A stretch of 64,000 bases of DNA from Streptomyces sp. YIM 121038 (lineage in GTDB: Bacteria; Actinomycetota; Actinomycetes; Streptomycetales; Streptomycetaceae). Made by a program: the position numbers and the translations under genes. The stretch spans positions 7,004,001-7,068,000 of the forward strand of contig NZ_CP030771.1 in NCBI RefSeq assembly GCF_006088715.1. The letters run 5' to 3'. The number at the start of each line of letters is the position of its first letter. The stretch's first letter is position 1. The notes under the pieces are model-generated. The model saw nothing but the letters and a program-made list of their open reading frames with translations. It was not told the DNA's origin and made no database searches. Positions 35,187-46,367 of the stretch are shown here, piece by piece.

Positions 35187-35229
35187 CGTCAACGCCGCGC
35201 CAATGGCCGCTAGGGAGACGTCAACGGCG
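35187..35229. promoter_or_regulatory. direct repeats in kdp upstream region, candidate KdpE sites
   Basis: CGTCAACGCCG (35187-35197) and CGTCAACGGCG (35219-35229) are spaced 32 bases apart, three helical turns, 70-110 bases upstream of the first kdp ORF. Tandem repeats of this kind are typical OmpR/PhoB-type regulator sites. Confidence 0.4.
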
Positions 35230-35298
35230 ATCGGAATTCGCCATTGAGGCGGTTTCCTCGGGTTGTCAGCAATTCCGAATCTCATCTAGGAGCACACG

Positions 35299-35382
35299 AT
35301 GGCCGACGTGGCCTTCGTCGTCACCACGATCGCGGTCTTCGCGCTGGTGGCTCTCGTCGCCAAGGGGGTGGCGAAGCTGTGA
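35299..35382 (+). CDS. 27-aa membrane peptide preceding kdpF
   Basis: A small ORF of 27 residues: MADVAFVVTTIAVFALVALV then AKGVAKL, a single transmembrane helix with a basic C-terminus. TAGGAG eight bases upstream is one of the best ribosome-binding sites in the operon. Its stop overlaps the kdpF GTG by four bases, so the two are translationally coupled. It has the size and layout of KdpF but is a separate ORF. It may be an extra KdpF-like stabilising subunit. Confidence 0.7.
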   Translation: MADVAFVVTTIAVFALVALVAKGVAKL

Positions 35383-35468
35383 CCGCCGAAAACATCGTCG
35401 GCCTCGTCGTGGCCGTCGCCCTGCTCGGTTATCTCGTCCTCGCCCTCGTGTTCCCGGAGAGGTTCTGA
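35379..35468 (+). CDS. kdpF: K+-transporting ATPase small subunit KdpF
   Basis: 29 residues, the same length as E. coli KdpF: MTAENIVGLVVAVALLGYLV then LALVFPERF, one transmembrane helix with the typical LGYLVxAL..PE.F ending. KdpF stabilises the KdpFABC complex in the membrane. GTG start in a GTGA overlap with the 27-aa ORF. kdpA follows eight bases later. Confidence 0.88.
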   Translation: MTAENIVGLVVAVALLGYLVLALVFPERF

Positions 35469-35476
35469 GCCCCGAC

Positions 35477-37137
35477 ATGAGTCCCGTTCTCGCTGGCGTG
35501 CTCCAGCTCCTCGCGCTCGTGGCCGCGCTGGCCCTCGCGTACCGTCCGCTCGGCGACTACATGGCCGGCGTCTACTCCTCCGACAAGCATCTGCGCGTCG
35601 AGAAGTGGATCTACAAGGGCATCGGCGCCCACCCCGGCACCCAGATGCGCTGGCCCGCCTATCTGCGCGGCGTGCTCTCCTTCTCCCTGGCGAGCCTGCT
35701 CTTCCTGTACCTGCTCCAGCGGATCCAGGGCTCGCTGCCCGGCTCGCTCGGCTTCAAGGCGATCGACCCGGACCAGGCGTTCAACACCGCCGCGTCCTTC
35801 GTCGCCAACACCAACTGGCAGTCGTACTACGGCGAGCAGGCCATGGGCCACGTCGTGCAGACCGCCGGTCTCGCGGTGCAGAACTTCGTCTCCGCGGCCG
35901 TCGGCATCGCCGTCGCCGTGGCCCTGGTGCGCGGCTTCTCCCGCTCGCGCACCGGTGAGCTCGGCAACTTCTGGGCCGACCTGGTGCGCGGCGTCGTCCG
36001 CATCCTGATCCCGATCTCCGTGATCGGCGCGCTCGTCCTGGTCGCCTGCGGCGCGATCCAGAACTTCTCCGGCATCCACGGGGTCGGCCAGTTCCTGGGC
36101 GGCGAGCAGCAGTGGAACGGCGGCGCGGTCGCCTCCCAGGAGGTCATCAAGGAGCTGGGCACCAACGGCGGCGGCTACTTCAACGCCAACTCCTCCCACC
36201 CCTTCGAGAACCCGAACCCGATCTCGAACCTCTTCGAGATCTTCCTGATCCTGGTGATCCCGTTCGCCCTGACCCGGACCTTCGGCCGGATGGTCGGCTC
36301 GCTCCGGCAGGGCTACGCGATCCTCGCCACGATGGCGACGATCTGGCTCGGCTTCACCGCGCTGATGATGTGGACCGAGTTCCACCACGGCGGACCGGCG
36401 TTCGACCTCGCGGGCGGGGCGATGGAGGGCAAGGAGACGCGGTTCGGCGTCGGCGGCTCGTCGATCTTCGCGGTGGCCACCACGCTCACCTCCACCGGCG
36501 CGGTGAACTCCTTCCACTCCTCGTACACCGGCTTCGGCGGCGGGATCACGATGCTGGGCATGCAGCTCGGCGAGATCGCACCCGGCGGCGTCGGGTCCGG
36601 CCTCTACGGCATGCTCGTCATGGCGATCATCGCGGTCTTCCTCGCCGGTCTGATGGTCGGCCGCACCCCCGAGTACTTGGGCAAGAAGCTCGGCACCCGC
36701 GAGATCAAGCTCGCGGCCTGCTACATCCTCGTCACGCCCGCGCTCGTCCTCGGCTTCACCGGCGCCTCGATGGCGATGGACACGCCGAAGAACTCGATGA
36801 CCAACAGCGGCGCCCACGGCTTCTCGGAGATCCTGTACGCCTTCACCTCCGGCGCCAACAACAACGGTTCGGCCTTCGCGGGCCTGAACGCGGACACGCA
36901 GTGGTTCAACACCACGATCGGTCTCGCGATGCTCCTCGGCCGGTTCCTGCCGATGGTGTTCGTGCTCGCGCTCGCCGGATCCCTCGCCGAGCAGCGGCCG
37001 ATCCCGAAGACTGCGGGCACCCTGCGCACCGAGAAGCCGCTGTTCACGGGCCTGCTCGTCGGCACCATCATGATCATCACTGGTCTGACGTACTTCCCGG
37101 CGCTCGCGCTCGGGCCGCTCGCCGAGGGTCTCGCGTC

Positions 37138-37141
<4 letters not shown>
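35477..37141 (+). CDS. kdpA: K+-transporting ATPase subunit KdpA
   Basis: A 554-aa K+-channel-like subunit with about ten transmembrane helices. Conserved selectivity-filter and loop segments are present: [52 protein letters not shown] and ASGNNNGSAF-type [16 protein letters not shown]. It selects and passes K+ to KdpB in the high-affinity pump made under K+ limitation. Near-normal length (E. coli 557). The ATGA overlap with kdpB indicates coupling. Confidence 0.96.
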
Positions 37142-39282
<2,141 letters not shown>

Positions 39283-39288
39283 CTTGGC

Positions 39289-40011
39289 ATGAATAACTCC
39301 GTCGGAAACACCGCCCGGTTGCTGGGCGCGGGCCTGCGGGCCGTGCTCGTCCTCACCGTGGTCTGCGGCGTGATCTACCCGCTCGTCGTCACCGGCGTCG
39401 CCCAGGCCGTCTTCCCCAACAAGGCCAACGGCTCCGAGGTCAAGGACGGCGGCGAGGTCGTCGGCTCCGCGCTCATCGGCCAGCGCTACGACCTGCCCCT
39501 GAAGAAGGGCCAGGAGACGCCCGAGCCGGACCTGAAGTGGTTCCAGCCCCGGCCCTCCAACGGCCTCGGCAGCAACAGCGTGAACACCCGGTACAAGCTG
39601 CTCCTGTCCGGCGCGACCAACCTCTCGGGCGACTCCGGGTCCGTCAAGGACAAGGACGGCAGGCAGGTCTGCGACCCCAAGGCCGCCGACGGGCTCTGCG
39701 CCCAGGTGAAGGCCGCCAAGGACGCCGTCGTCAAGGACAACTCGACGGCCGACTTCAAGGTCGGCCCGGCGGACGTCCCCGCGGACGCCGTCACCTCCTC
39801 CGCCTCGGGCCTGGACCCGCACATCTCACCGGCGTACGCCGACCTCCAGGCGCACCGGGTCGCCGCGAGGAACCACCTGGACGTCAAGGCCGTCGAGAAG
39901 CTGGTCGACGACCACACCGACGGCCGCGTCCTCGGCTTCATGGGGGAGCCCCGGGTGAACGTCCTGAAGCTCAACATCGCCCTGAAGCACCTGGCCGCCG
40001 CCAAGGGCTGA
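39289..40011 (+). CDS. kdpC: K+-transporting ATPase subunit KdpC
   Basis: A 240-aa protein with one N-terminal transmembrane helix (LRAVLVLTVVCGVIYPLVVT) followed by the extracytoplasmic domain. Family motifs: GSALIGQ, FQPRPS, SSASGLDPHISPAYADLQ and RVNVLKLNIAL. Somewhat longer than E. coli KdpC (190 aa) because of a Lys/Asp-rich insertion around 110-145. Last gene of the pump operon, followed by a strong terminator. Confidence 0.95.
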   Translation: MNNSVGNTARLLGAGLRAVLVLTVVCGVIYPLVVTGVAQAVFPNKANGSEVKDGGEVVGSALIGQRYDLPLKKGQETPEPDLKWFQPRPSNGLGSNSVNTRYKLLLSGATNLSGDSGSVKDKDGRQVCDPKAADGLCAQVKAAKDAVVKDNSTADFKVGPADVPADAVTSSASGLDPHISPAYADLQAHRVAARNHLDVKAVEKLVDDHTDGRVLGFMGEPRVNVLKLNIALKHLAAAKG

Positions 40012-40020
40012 CACCACCCC

Positions 40021-40059
40021 GGCCTGTGGGCCCCCGGCGTGTCCGGGGGCCCACAGGCC
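40021..40059 (+). terminator. terminator after kdpFABC
   Basis: A perfect 17-bp stem, GGCCTGTGGGCCCCCGG / CCGGGGGCCCACAGGCC, with a five-base loop, nine bases after the kdpC stop. It separates the pump operon from kdpDE. Confidence 0.9.
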
Positions 40060-40141
40060 TGCGCGGCGCCGGGCGCATCAGGGTTGCGTCAAGGACCCTC
40101 AGGAACGCCCGCCTCGTCCGTTTTACCGCGATTGTTGGCCG

Positions 40142-40147
40142 TAGGGT
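40142..40147 (+). promoter_or_regulatory. -10 box of kdpDE promoter
   Basis: TAGGGT 41 bases before the kdpD ATG and after the kdpC terminator, implying a separate kdpDE transcript. No good -35 box (nearby GTTTTACCGCG). Confidence 0.45.
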
Positions 40148-40188
40148 CGACGCTGCGTACACAGCAGTTTCAGGAAGACAATGGGGCC

Positions 40189-42735
40189 ATGGCACGCGGC
40201 AAGCTTCGGATCTACCTCGGTGCGGCACCGGGTGTCGGCAAGACGTACGCGATGCTGTCCGAGGCCCACCGCCGTGTCGAGCGCGGCACGGACTGCGTGG
40301 TGGCGTTCGTCGAGCATCACGGGCGGCCGCGCACGGAAGTGATGCTGCACGGCCTGGAGGTCGTACGGCGCAAGGAGCTGGAGTACCGGGGCGCGGCCTT
40401 CACCGAGATGGACGTGGACGCCGTGCTGCGCCGGGCCCCGGCCGTGGCGCTCGTGGACGAGCTGGCCCACACGAACGTGCCGGGCTCGCGCAACGCCAAG
40501 CGCTGGCAGGACGTCGAGGAGCTCCTCGAAGGGGGCATCGACGTCATATCGACGGTGAACATCCAGCACCTGGAGTCGCTGGGTGACGTGGTGGAGTCGA
40601 TCACGGGGGTGCGTCAGCGCGAGACGGTGCCGGACGAGGTGGTGCGGCGCGCGGACCAGATCGAGCTGGTGGACATGTCGCCGCAGGCGCTGCGGCGGCG
40701 GATGGCGCACGGCAACATCTACAAGGCGGACAAGGTCGACGCGGCCCTGTCGAACTACTTCCGGCCGGGCAATCTGACGGCGCTGCGGGAGCTGGCGCTG
40801 CTGTGGGTGGCCGACCGGGTCGACGAGTACCTCCAGCAGTACCGGGGCGAGCACAACATCCGCTCGACCTGGCAGGCCCGTGAGCGCATCGTCGTCGGCC
40901 TCACCGGCGGCCCCGAGGGCCGCACGCTCATCCGGCGCGCCTCCCGCATGGCCGCCAAGGGCTCCGGCAGCGAGATCCTCGCGGTCTACATCGCCCGCAG
41001 CGACGGCCTGACCGCGGCCTCGCCCAAGGAGCTCGCCGTCCAGCGCACCCTGGTCGAAGACCTGGGAGGAACGTTCCACCACGTCATCGGCGACGACATC
41101 CCCGCCGCGCTGCTCGACTTCGCCCGGGGCGTCAACGCCACCCAGATCGTCCTCGGCTCCTCGCGCCGCAAGGCCTGGCAGTACGTGTTCGGGCCCGGCG
41201 TCGGCGCCACCGTGGCCCGTGACTCCGGGCCCGACCTGGACGTCCACATCGTCACGCACAGCGAGGTCGCCAAGGGGCGCGGCCTTCCCGTGGCGCGCGG
41301 TGCCCGGCTCGGCCGCTCCCGGCTCATCTGGGGCTGGCTCGCCGGCGTCGTGGGGCCCGCGCTGCTCACCCTGCTCCTGACGCACATCGACGTCGACCTC
41401 GGCCTCGCCAACGACATGCTGCTGTTCCTGACCCTCACGGTCGCGGCGGCGCTGCTCGGCGGCATGCTCCCGGCCCTCGCCTCGGCGGCCTTCGGGTCCC
41501 TGCTGCTCAACTACTTCTTCGCGCCGCCGCTGCACCAGTGGACGATCTCCGACGCCAAGAACATCGTGGCGATCTGCGTCTTCGTGTCCGTCGCGGTGTC
41601 CGTGGCGTCCGTGGTCGACCTCGCGGCCCGCCGCACCCACCAGGCCGCCCGCCTGCGCGCCGAGTCGGAGATCCTCTCCCACCTCGCGGGCAGCGTGCTG
41701 CGCGGCGAGAACAGCCTCGCGGCGCTCCTGGAGACCATGCGGGAGACCTTCGCGATGGAGGCCGTGGCCCTCCTGGAGCGCGAGAACGACACGGCGCCCT
41801 GGACCTGCGCGGGCAGCGTCGGCAGCGGCGCGCACGTGGGCCGCCCCGAGGACGCCGACGTGGACGTGCCCGTGGGCGACCACATGGCGCTCGCCCTGTC
41901 GGGCCGGGTGCTGCCCGCGGAGGACCGCCGCGTGCTCGCCGCGTTCGCCGCGCAGGCCGCGGTGGTCCTCGACCGCCAGCGCCTGCAGTCCGAGGCCGAC
42001 CGGGCGCGCACCCTCGCCGAGGGCAACCGCATCCGCACCGCCCTGCTCGCCGCCGTCAGCCACGATCTGCGCACCCCCCTCGCCGGGATCAAGGCGTCGG
42101 TGTCCAGCCTGCGCTCCGAGGACGTGGAGTGGTCCGAGGAGGACCGGGCCGAGCTGCTCGAAGGCATCGAGGCGGGCGCCGACCGGCTCGACCACCTCGT
42201 CGGCAACCTCCTGGACATGTCCCGCCTCCAGACCGGCACCGTCGCCCCCCTGATCCGCGAGATCGACCTCGACGAGGTGGTGCCGATGGCGCTCGGGGGC
42301 GTGCCCGACGGCAGCGTGGACCTCGACGTCCCCGAGGACCTGCCGATGGTCGCCGTCGACAAGGGCCTCCTGGAGCGCGCCGTCGCCAACGTCGTGGAGA
42401 ACGCCGTCAAGTACGCGCCCGAGGACACGCCGGTCCTGGTGTCGGCGAGCGCCCTCGGGGACCAGGTGCAGCTGCGCGTCGTGGACCGGGGCCCCGGCGT
42501 CCCCGATGACGCCAAGGAGCGCATCTTCGAGCCGTTCCAGCGTTACGGTGACGCTCCACGCGGCAGTGGCGTGGGCCTCGGCCTCGCCGTCGCCCGCGGC
42601 TTCGTGGAATCCATGGAGGGCACCCTCAACGCCGAGGACACCCCCGGCGGTGGCCTCACGATGGTGCTGACGCTGAAGGTGGCGGGCGGCCGGCCGCCCG
42701 TCGTGCCCGACCTCTCCGCCCAGATGACCTCGTGA
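40189..42735 (+). CDS. kdpD: osmosensitive K+ sensor histidine kinase KdpD
   Basis: An 848-aa sensor. The N-terminal KdpD domain has Walker A GAAPGVGKT (11-19) and LVDELAHTN. A universal-stress-like domain follows (VVGLTGGPEGRTLIRRA, IVLGSSRRKAWQYV). Four transmembrane helices (about 380-475) lead to a GAF region, then the kinase with His625 in AVSHDLRTPLAG, N-box NVVENAVKYA and G-boxes. It senses low K+ or osmotic stress and phosphorylates KdpE. Slightly shorter than E. coli KdpD (894). In some bacteria the N-terminal USP domain binds c-di-AMP, relevant because this genome makes c-di-AMP. Confidence 0.94.
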   Translation: MARGKLRIYLGAAPGVGKTYAMLSEAHRRVERGTDCVVAFVEHHGRPRTEVMLHGLEVVRRKELEYRGAAFTEMDVDAVLRRAPAVALVDELAHTNVPGSRNAKRWQDVEELLEGGIDVISTVNIQHLESLGDVVESITGVRQRETVPDEVVRRADQIELVDMSPQALRRRMAHGNIYKADKVDAALSNYFRPGNLTALRELALLWVADRVDEYLQQYRGEHNIRSTWQARERIVVGLTGGPEGRTLIRRASRMAAKGSGSEILAVYIARSDGLTAASPKELAVQRTLVEDLGGTFHHVIGDDIPAALLDFARGVNATQIVLGSSRRKAWQYVFGPGVGATVARDSGPDLDVHIVTHSEVAKGRGLPVARGARLGRSRLIWGWLAGVVGPALLTLLLTHIDVDLGLANDMLLFLTLTVAAALLGGMLPALASAAFGSLLLNYFFAPPLHQWTISDAKNIVAICVFVSVAVSVASVVDLAARRTHQAARLRAESEILSHLAGSVLRGENSLAALLETMRETFAMEAVALLERENDTAPWTCAGSVGSGAHVGRPEDADVDVPVGDHMALALSGRVLPAEDRRVLAAFAAQAAVVLDRQRLQSEADRARTLAEGNRIRTALLAAVSHDLRTPLAGIKASVSSLRSEDVEWSEEDRAELLEGIEAGADRLDHLVGNLLDMSRLQTGTVAPLIREIDLDEVVPMALGGVPDGSVDLDVPEDLPMVAVDKGLLERAVANVVENAVKYAPEDTPVLVSASALGDQVQLRVVDRGPGVPDDAKERIFEPFQRYGDAPRGSGVGLGLAVARGFVESMEGTLNAEDTPGGGLTMVLTLKVAGGRPPVVPDLSAQMTS

Positions 42736-42809
42736 CCGCCACCGCCGGCCGCGCACGGGGCACAACCAGCCGCACGAGCGGCGCTGACAAGCCCGAAAGG
42801 CAGGTAGGA

Positions 42810-43493
42810 ATGACCCGGGTGCTCGTGGTCGACGACGAGCCGCAGATCGTACGCGCCCTCGTGATCAACCTGAAGGCGCGCAAGTACGACGTGGACGCGG
42901 CACCGGACGGCGCGACCGCCCTCCAGCTCGCCGCCGCCCGCCACCCCGACGTGATCGTGCTCGACCTCGGTCTGCCCGACATGGACGGGGTGGAGGTGAT
43001 CAAGGGGCTGCGCGGCTGGACGCGGGTGCCGATCCTGGTGCTCTCCGCCCGGCACAGCTCCGACGAGAAGGTCGAGGCCCTGGACGCGGGCGCCGACGAC
43101 TACGTGACCAAGCCCTTCGGCATGGACGAGCTCCTGGCCCGGCTGCGGGCCGCCGTGCGGCGGGCCGAGCCCACCGGGGCGGGTGAGGACGACGTCACGA
43201 TCGAGACCGAGGACTTCACGGTCGACCTGGCCGCCAAGAAGGTCAACCGGGGCGGGCGCGACGTGCGCCTGACCCCCACCGAGTGGCACCTCCTGGAGGT
43301 CCTCGTACGCAACGCGGGCCGTCTCGTCAGCCAGAAACAGCTCCTCCAGGAGGTCTGGGGGCCCTCGTACGGCACGGAGACGAACTACCTGCGGGTCTAC
43401 ATGGCCCAGCTGCGGCGCAAGCTGGAGACGGACCCGGCGCACCCCCGGCACTTCATCACGGAGCCCGGGATGGGCTACCGCTTCGAGCGGTGA
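42810..43493 (+). CDS. kdpE: response regulator KdpE (OmpR family)
   Basis: A 227-aa regulator. The receiver has VDDEP and phospho-acceptor Asp52 in VLDLGLPDMDG, with Lys in YVTKPFGMDELLAR. The C-terminal winged helix ends HFITEPGMGYRFER. It should activate kdpFABC when phosphorylated by KdpD. The start ATG at 42810 follows GAAAGGCAGGTAGGA. An in-frame GTG/ATG further upstream would add residues absent from the family. Confidence 0.94.
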   Translation: MTRVLVVDDEPQIVRALVINLKARKYDVDAAPDGATALQLAAARHPDVIVLDLGLPDMDGVEVIKGLRGWTRVPILVLSARHSSDEKVEALDAGADDYVTKPFGMDELLARLRAAVRRAEPTGAGEDDVTIETEDFTVDLAAKKVNRGGRDVRLTPTEWHLLEVLVRNAGRLVSQKQLLQEVWGPSYGTETNYLRVYMAQLRRKLETDPAHPRHFITEPGMGYRFER

Positions 43494-43542
43494 CCTGCCG
43501 GGGGCCGCGCACCGGCGTTGCGGGGGTGTCGGGGAGCACCGG

Positions 43543-43548
43543 TAGGCT
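43543..43548 (+). promoter_or_regulatory. -10 box for leaderless OB-fold gene
   Basis: TAGGCT six bases before the ATG at 43555, so transcription would begin at or next to the start codon. No ribosome-binding site is seen. Confidence 0.5.
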
Positions 43549-43554
43549 CGGGGT

Positions 43555-43953
43555 ATGAGTGCTGTTCCTGGATCCGACAGGCCCGCCGGCCGCTTCCGGC
43601 GCATGCTCGACCGGCTGTCGTCCTCCCAGCAGGACTTGGACTCCCAGGAACTGCGCGAGGACGCCGAGACGGCCGGCTGCACCCGCATCGGCGACTGCCA
43701 CGACCGCCAGATCGTCACGGTCACTGGTACGTTGCGCACGGTCACCCTGCGGCCACGGGCCGGTGTGCCCGCCCTGGAGGCGGAGCTGTTCGACGGCTCC
43801 GCCGCGGTGGACGTGGTGTGGCTCGGCAGACGTTCCATCGTCGGCATCGAGCCGGGCCGCCGCCTGATCGCCTCGGGGCGGATATCCATAGACCGCGGCC
43901 GCAGAGTGCTCTTCAACCCCAAGTACGAACTCAGACCGCTCGGACGGGAGTAG
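43555..43953 (+). CDS. OB-fold nucleic-acid-binding domain protein
   Basis: A 132-aa protein. An N-terminal helical region (GRFRRMLDRLSSSQQDLDSQ) is followed by an OB-fold of the RecG-wedge/tRNA-anticodon type: RQIVTVTGTLRTVTLRPRAG, LEAELFDGSAAVDVVWLGRR, GRRLIASGRISIDRGRRVLF. Conserved in actinobacteria beside DUF3159 (Rv2694c). Function unknown. Co-transcribed with the next gene (three-base gap). Confidence 0.87.
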   Translation: MSAVPGSDRPAGRFRRMLDRLSSSQQDLDSQELREDAETAGCTRIGDCHDRQIVTVTGTLRTVTLRPRAGVPALEAELFDGSAAVDVVWLGRRSIVGIEPGRRLIASGRISIDRGRRVLFNPKYELRPLGRE

Positions 43954-43956
43954 CCG

Positions 43957-44706
43957 GTGACGTCAGTCGACAAGCCGACCGACCAGGGCCTGGCGGGCGC
44001 GAGCCCCCAGGACACGGACACCAGGGCTCTGACGCAGGCCGCGCTCTTCGACGCCTTCGGCGGCATCCGCGGCACGGTCGAGACGATGGTCCCGGGCCTG
44101 CTGTTCGTGTTGATCTACACGATCAACAAGGACCTGCACAGCTCGGCGATCGCCGCGCTCGGCGTCGCGCTGCTCCTGGTCGTGGTCCGGCTGGTCCGTC
44201 GGGACACGGTCAAGCATGCGTTCAGCGGCGTCTTCGGCGTCGCGTTCGGCGTCGCCTTCGCCATGTTCACGGGCAACGCCAAGGACTTCTATCTGCCCGG
44301 GATGATCTACGGCACCGGCCTCGGCGCCGCCTTCTTCCTGTCGGCGCTCGTGGGCTTCCCACTGCTCGGCCTGCTGCTCGGGCCGGTCTTCCGGGAGAAC
44401 CTCTCCTGGCGCACCCGCAACCCGGGCCGCAAGAAGGCGTACACCAAGGCGTCCCTGGCCTGGGGCCTGATCTTCCTCGCGAAGTACGCGATCCTCTTCC
44501 CGCTGTACTGGTGGGGGGACACCGAGCAGCTCGGCTGGGTCCTGATCGCCCTCAAGCTGCCGCCGATGGTCCTCGCGGTGTACTTCACCTGGATCTTCCT
44601 GGCGAAGGCCCCGCCGCCCATTGATGTTTTCGCGGAGATGGAAGCCGAGGAGCGGGCCGAGGCCGAGCGCAAGGCAGCCGCCGAGCAGCAGCAGCGCCAG
44701 GCCTGA
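43957..44706 (+). CDS. DUF3159 family membrane protein
   Basis: A 249-aa protein with about six transmembrane helices (MVPGLLFVLIYTINKDL, AIAALGVALLLVVVRLV, FSGVFGVAFGVAFAMFTG, AAFFLSALVGFPLLGLLLGP, ILFPLYWW, VLAVYFTWIFL). ALFDAFGGIRGTVETMVPGL is the family N-terminal signature. A charged Glu/Ala/Gln tail ends the protein. Function unknown; the family sits next to trkA genes across actinobacteria (Rv2693c), which suggests a transport role. GTG start. Confidence 0.9.
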   Translation: MTSVDKPTDQGLAGASPQDTDTRALTQAALFDAFGGIRGTVETMVPGLLFVLIYTINKDLHSSAIAALGVALLLVVVRLVRRDTVKHAFSGVFGVAFGVAFAMFTGNAKDFYLPGMIYGTGLGAAFFLSALVGFPLLGLLLGPVFRENLSWRTRNPGRKKAYTKASLAWGLIFLAKYAILFPLYWWGDTEQLGWVLIALKLPPMVLAVYFTWIFLAKAPPPIDVFAEMEAEERAEAERKAAAEQQQRQA

Positions 44707-44710
44707 CTCT

Positions 44711-44748
44711 CCCCGCCCACCCGCCCCTTCAGGGGCGGGTGGGCGGGG
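44711..44748 (+). terminator. terminator after DUF3159 gene
   Basis: A perfect 17-bp stem, CCCCGCCCACCCGCCCC / GGGGCGGGTGGGCGGGG, loop TTCA, immediately after the stop and followed by AAAA. Confidence 0.9.
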
Positions 44749-44753
44749 AAAAC

Positions 44754-44796
44754 GCAGGTGGGGGGTGCCCGAACCTTCCGGGCACCCCCCACCTGC
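44754..44796 (-). terminator. terminator after TrkA operon
   Basis: A perfect 18-bp stem, GCAGGTGGGGGGTGCCCG / CGGGCACCCCCCACCTGC, with a seven-base loop, just past the stop of the minus-strand TrkA gene. It stands back-to-back with the plus-strand terminator, six bases apart. Confidence 0.9.
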
Positions 44797-44814
44797 GTAC
44801 AAAGCCTTACGGCT

Positions 44815-45477
44815 CTAGTTGCGCGCCGACAGCAGGTCCTCCAGCTGCTCCTCGCGCGCCTGGGCGGCCACGAAGAGCAGCTCGTCACCCGCTTCGAGCG
44901 AGTCGTCGGGGGTCGGCGTGAGGACGCGCGTGCCCCGGATGATGGTGACGAGCGAGGTGTCCTCGGGCCACTGGACGTCGCCGACCCGGGTGCCCGCGAA
45001 GGCGGACTCCGGCGGCAGCGTCAGCTCGACCAGGTTCGCGTCGCCGTGGCTGAAGCGCAGCAGGCGCACCAGGTCGCCGACGCTCACCGCCTCCTCGACG
45101 AGCGCGGACATCAGACGCGGCGTGGACACCGCGACGTCGACGCCCCAGGACTCGTTGAAGAGCCACTCGTTCTTGGGGTTGTTGACGCGGGCGACGACGC
45201 GCGGGACGCCGTACTCGGTCTTGGCGAGGAGCGAGACGACCAGGTTCACCTTGTCGTCGCCCGTCGCGGCGATGACCACGTTGCAGCGCTGGAGCGCCGC
45301 CTCGTCCAGGGAGGTGATCTCGCAGGCGTCGGCGAGCAGCCACTCGGCCTGCGGGACGCGCTCGACGGAGATGGCCGTCGGCGCCTTGTCGACGAGCAGC
45401 ACCTCGTGCCCGTTCTCCAGGAGCTCACCGGCGATGGAACGGCCCACCGCGCCCGCTCCGGCAATGGCGACCCTCAT
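44815..45477 (-). CDS. TrkA-type RCK potassium regulatory protein (second copy)
   Basis: A 220-aa RCK protein: RCK_N Rossmann domain MRVAIAGAGAVGRSIAGELL with GxGxxG, LVDKAPTAI, CNVVIAATGDDKVNLVVSLL, then an RCK_C domain (LVELTLPPESAFAGTRVGDV, GDELLFVAAQ). Such subunits bind NAD(H)/ATP or nucleotides and gate K+ channels or transporters. It overlaps the upstream trkA gene by one base (TGATG). M. tuberculosis CeoC (Rv2692) is the positional equivalent. Confidence 0.9.
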   Translation of the reverse strand: MRVAIAGAGAVGRSIAGELLENGHEVLLVDKAPTAISVERVPQAEWLLADACEITSLDEAALQRCNVVIAATGDDKVNLVVSLLAKTEYGVPRVVARVNNPKNEWLFNESWGVDVAVSTPRLMSALVEEAVSVGDLVRLLRFSHGDANLVELTLPPESAFAGTRVGDVQWPEDTSLVTIIRGTRVLTPTPDDSLEAGDELLFVAAQAREEQLEDLLSARN

Positions 45478-46145
45478 CAGTGACCGCCTTCCTCGGGGCC
45501 CTCGGCGAATGCCGCCTCGACCTTCTCGACCTCGTCGGTGCGCATCATCACGTGCACCAGGTCGCCCTCCTGCAGGACCGTCTGCGAGGTCGGCAGGACC
45601 GCCTCGCCGAGCCGGGTGAGGAAGGCGACGCGCACGCCGGTCTCCTCCTGCAGGCGGCTGATCTTGTGGCCGATCCAGGAGGCGGAGGCGTGCACCTCGG
45701 CGAGCTGGACGCCGCCGGTGGGGTCGCGCCACAGCGGCTCGGCGCCGGAGGGCAGCAGCCGCCGCAGCATCTGGTCGGCGGTCCAGCGGACCGTGGCGAC
45801 CGTGGGGATGCCCAGGCGCTGGTAGACCTCGGCGCGGCGGGGGTCGTAGATGCGGGCGGCGACGTTCTCGATGCCGAACATCTCGCGGGCCACCCGGGCG
45901 GCGATGATGTTCGAGTTGTCGCCGCTGGAGACGGCGGCGAAGGCACCCGCGTCCTCGATGCCTGCCTCGCGCAGGGTGTCCTGGTCGAAGCCGACCCCGG
46001 TCACGCGACGGCCGCCGAAGCCGGAGCCCAGACGGCGGAAGGCGGTGGGGTCCTGGTCGACCACGGCGACCGTGTGCCCCTGCTGTTCCAGGGTCTGCGC
46101 GAGAGCGGAACCGACTCTCCCGCAGCCCATGATGACGATGTGCAC
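45477..46145 (-). CDS. TrkA-type RCK potassium regulatory protein (first copy)
   Basis: A 222-aa RCK protein: MHIVIMGCGRVGSALAQTLE, VVDQDPTAFRRL, FAAVSSGDNSNIIAARVARE and an RCK_C tail (VLQEGDLVHVMMRTDEVEKV). Positional match of CeoB (Rv2691). The two subunits probably form a hetero-octameric ring that gates a K+ transporter. The nearest candidate is the KimA-like permease 3.4 kb away on the other strand. No TrkH/TrkG channel subunit is present in the window. Confidence 0.9.
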   Translation of the reverse strand: MHIVIMGCGRVGSALAQTLEQQGHTVAVVDQDPTAFRRLGSGFGGRRVTGVGFDQDTLREAGIEDAGAFAAVSSGDNSNIIAARVAREMFGIENVAARIYDPRRAEVYQRLGIPTVATVRWTADQMLRRLLPSGAEPLWRDPTGGVQLAEVHASASWIGHKISRLQEETGVRVAFLTRLGEAVLPTSQTVLQEGDLVHVMMRTDEVEKVEAAFAEGPEEGGH

Positions 46146-46367
46146 GTCGCTACCCCGCGCTCCTCACGGCCCACTTGACCTGCGTAAATGCCCTACTCAT
46201 GACTCTCTTTCGGCGCGCCTGCGCGGCGGCGGCGCATCCCGCCCAGCGGCTCGCGGTGCGGGGCGCTCTCGACCGGCCCGGTGTGTCCGGGTGCGTTTGC
46301 AGAGTCCACGGTAACGGCTTTCGCACGCGGGCCGGAGCCGGAGTGCGCGCGCCCTCGCCGCGGGCCG

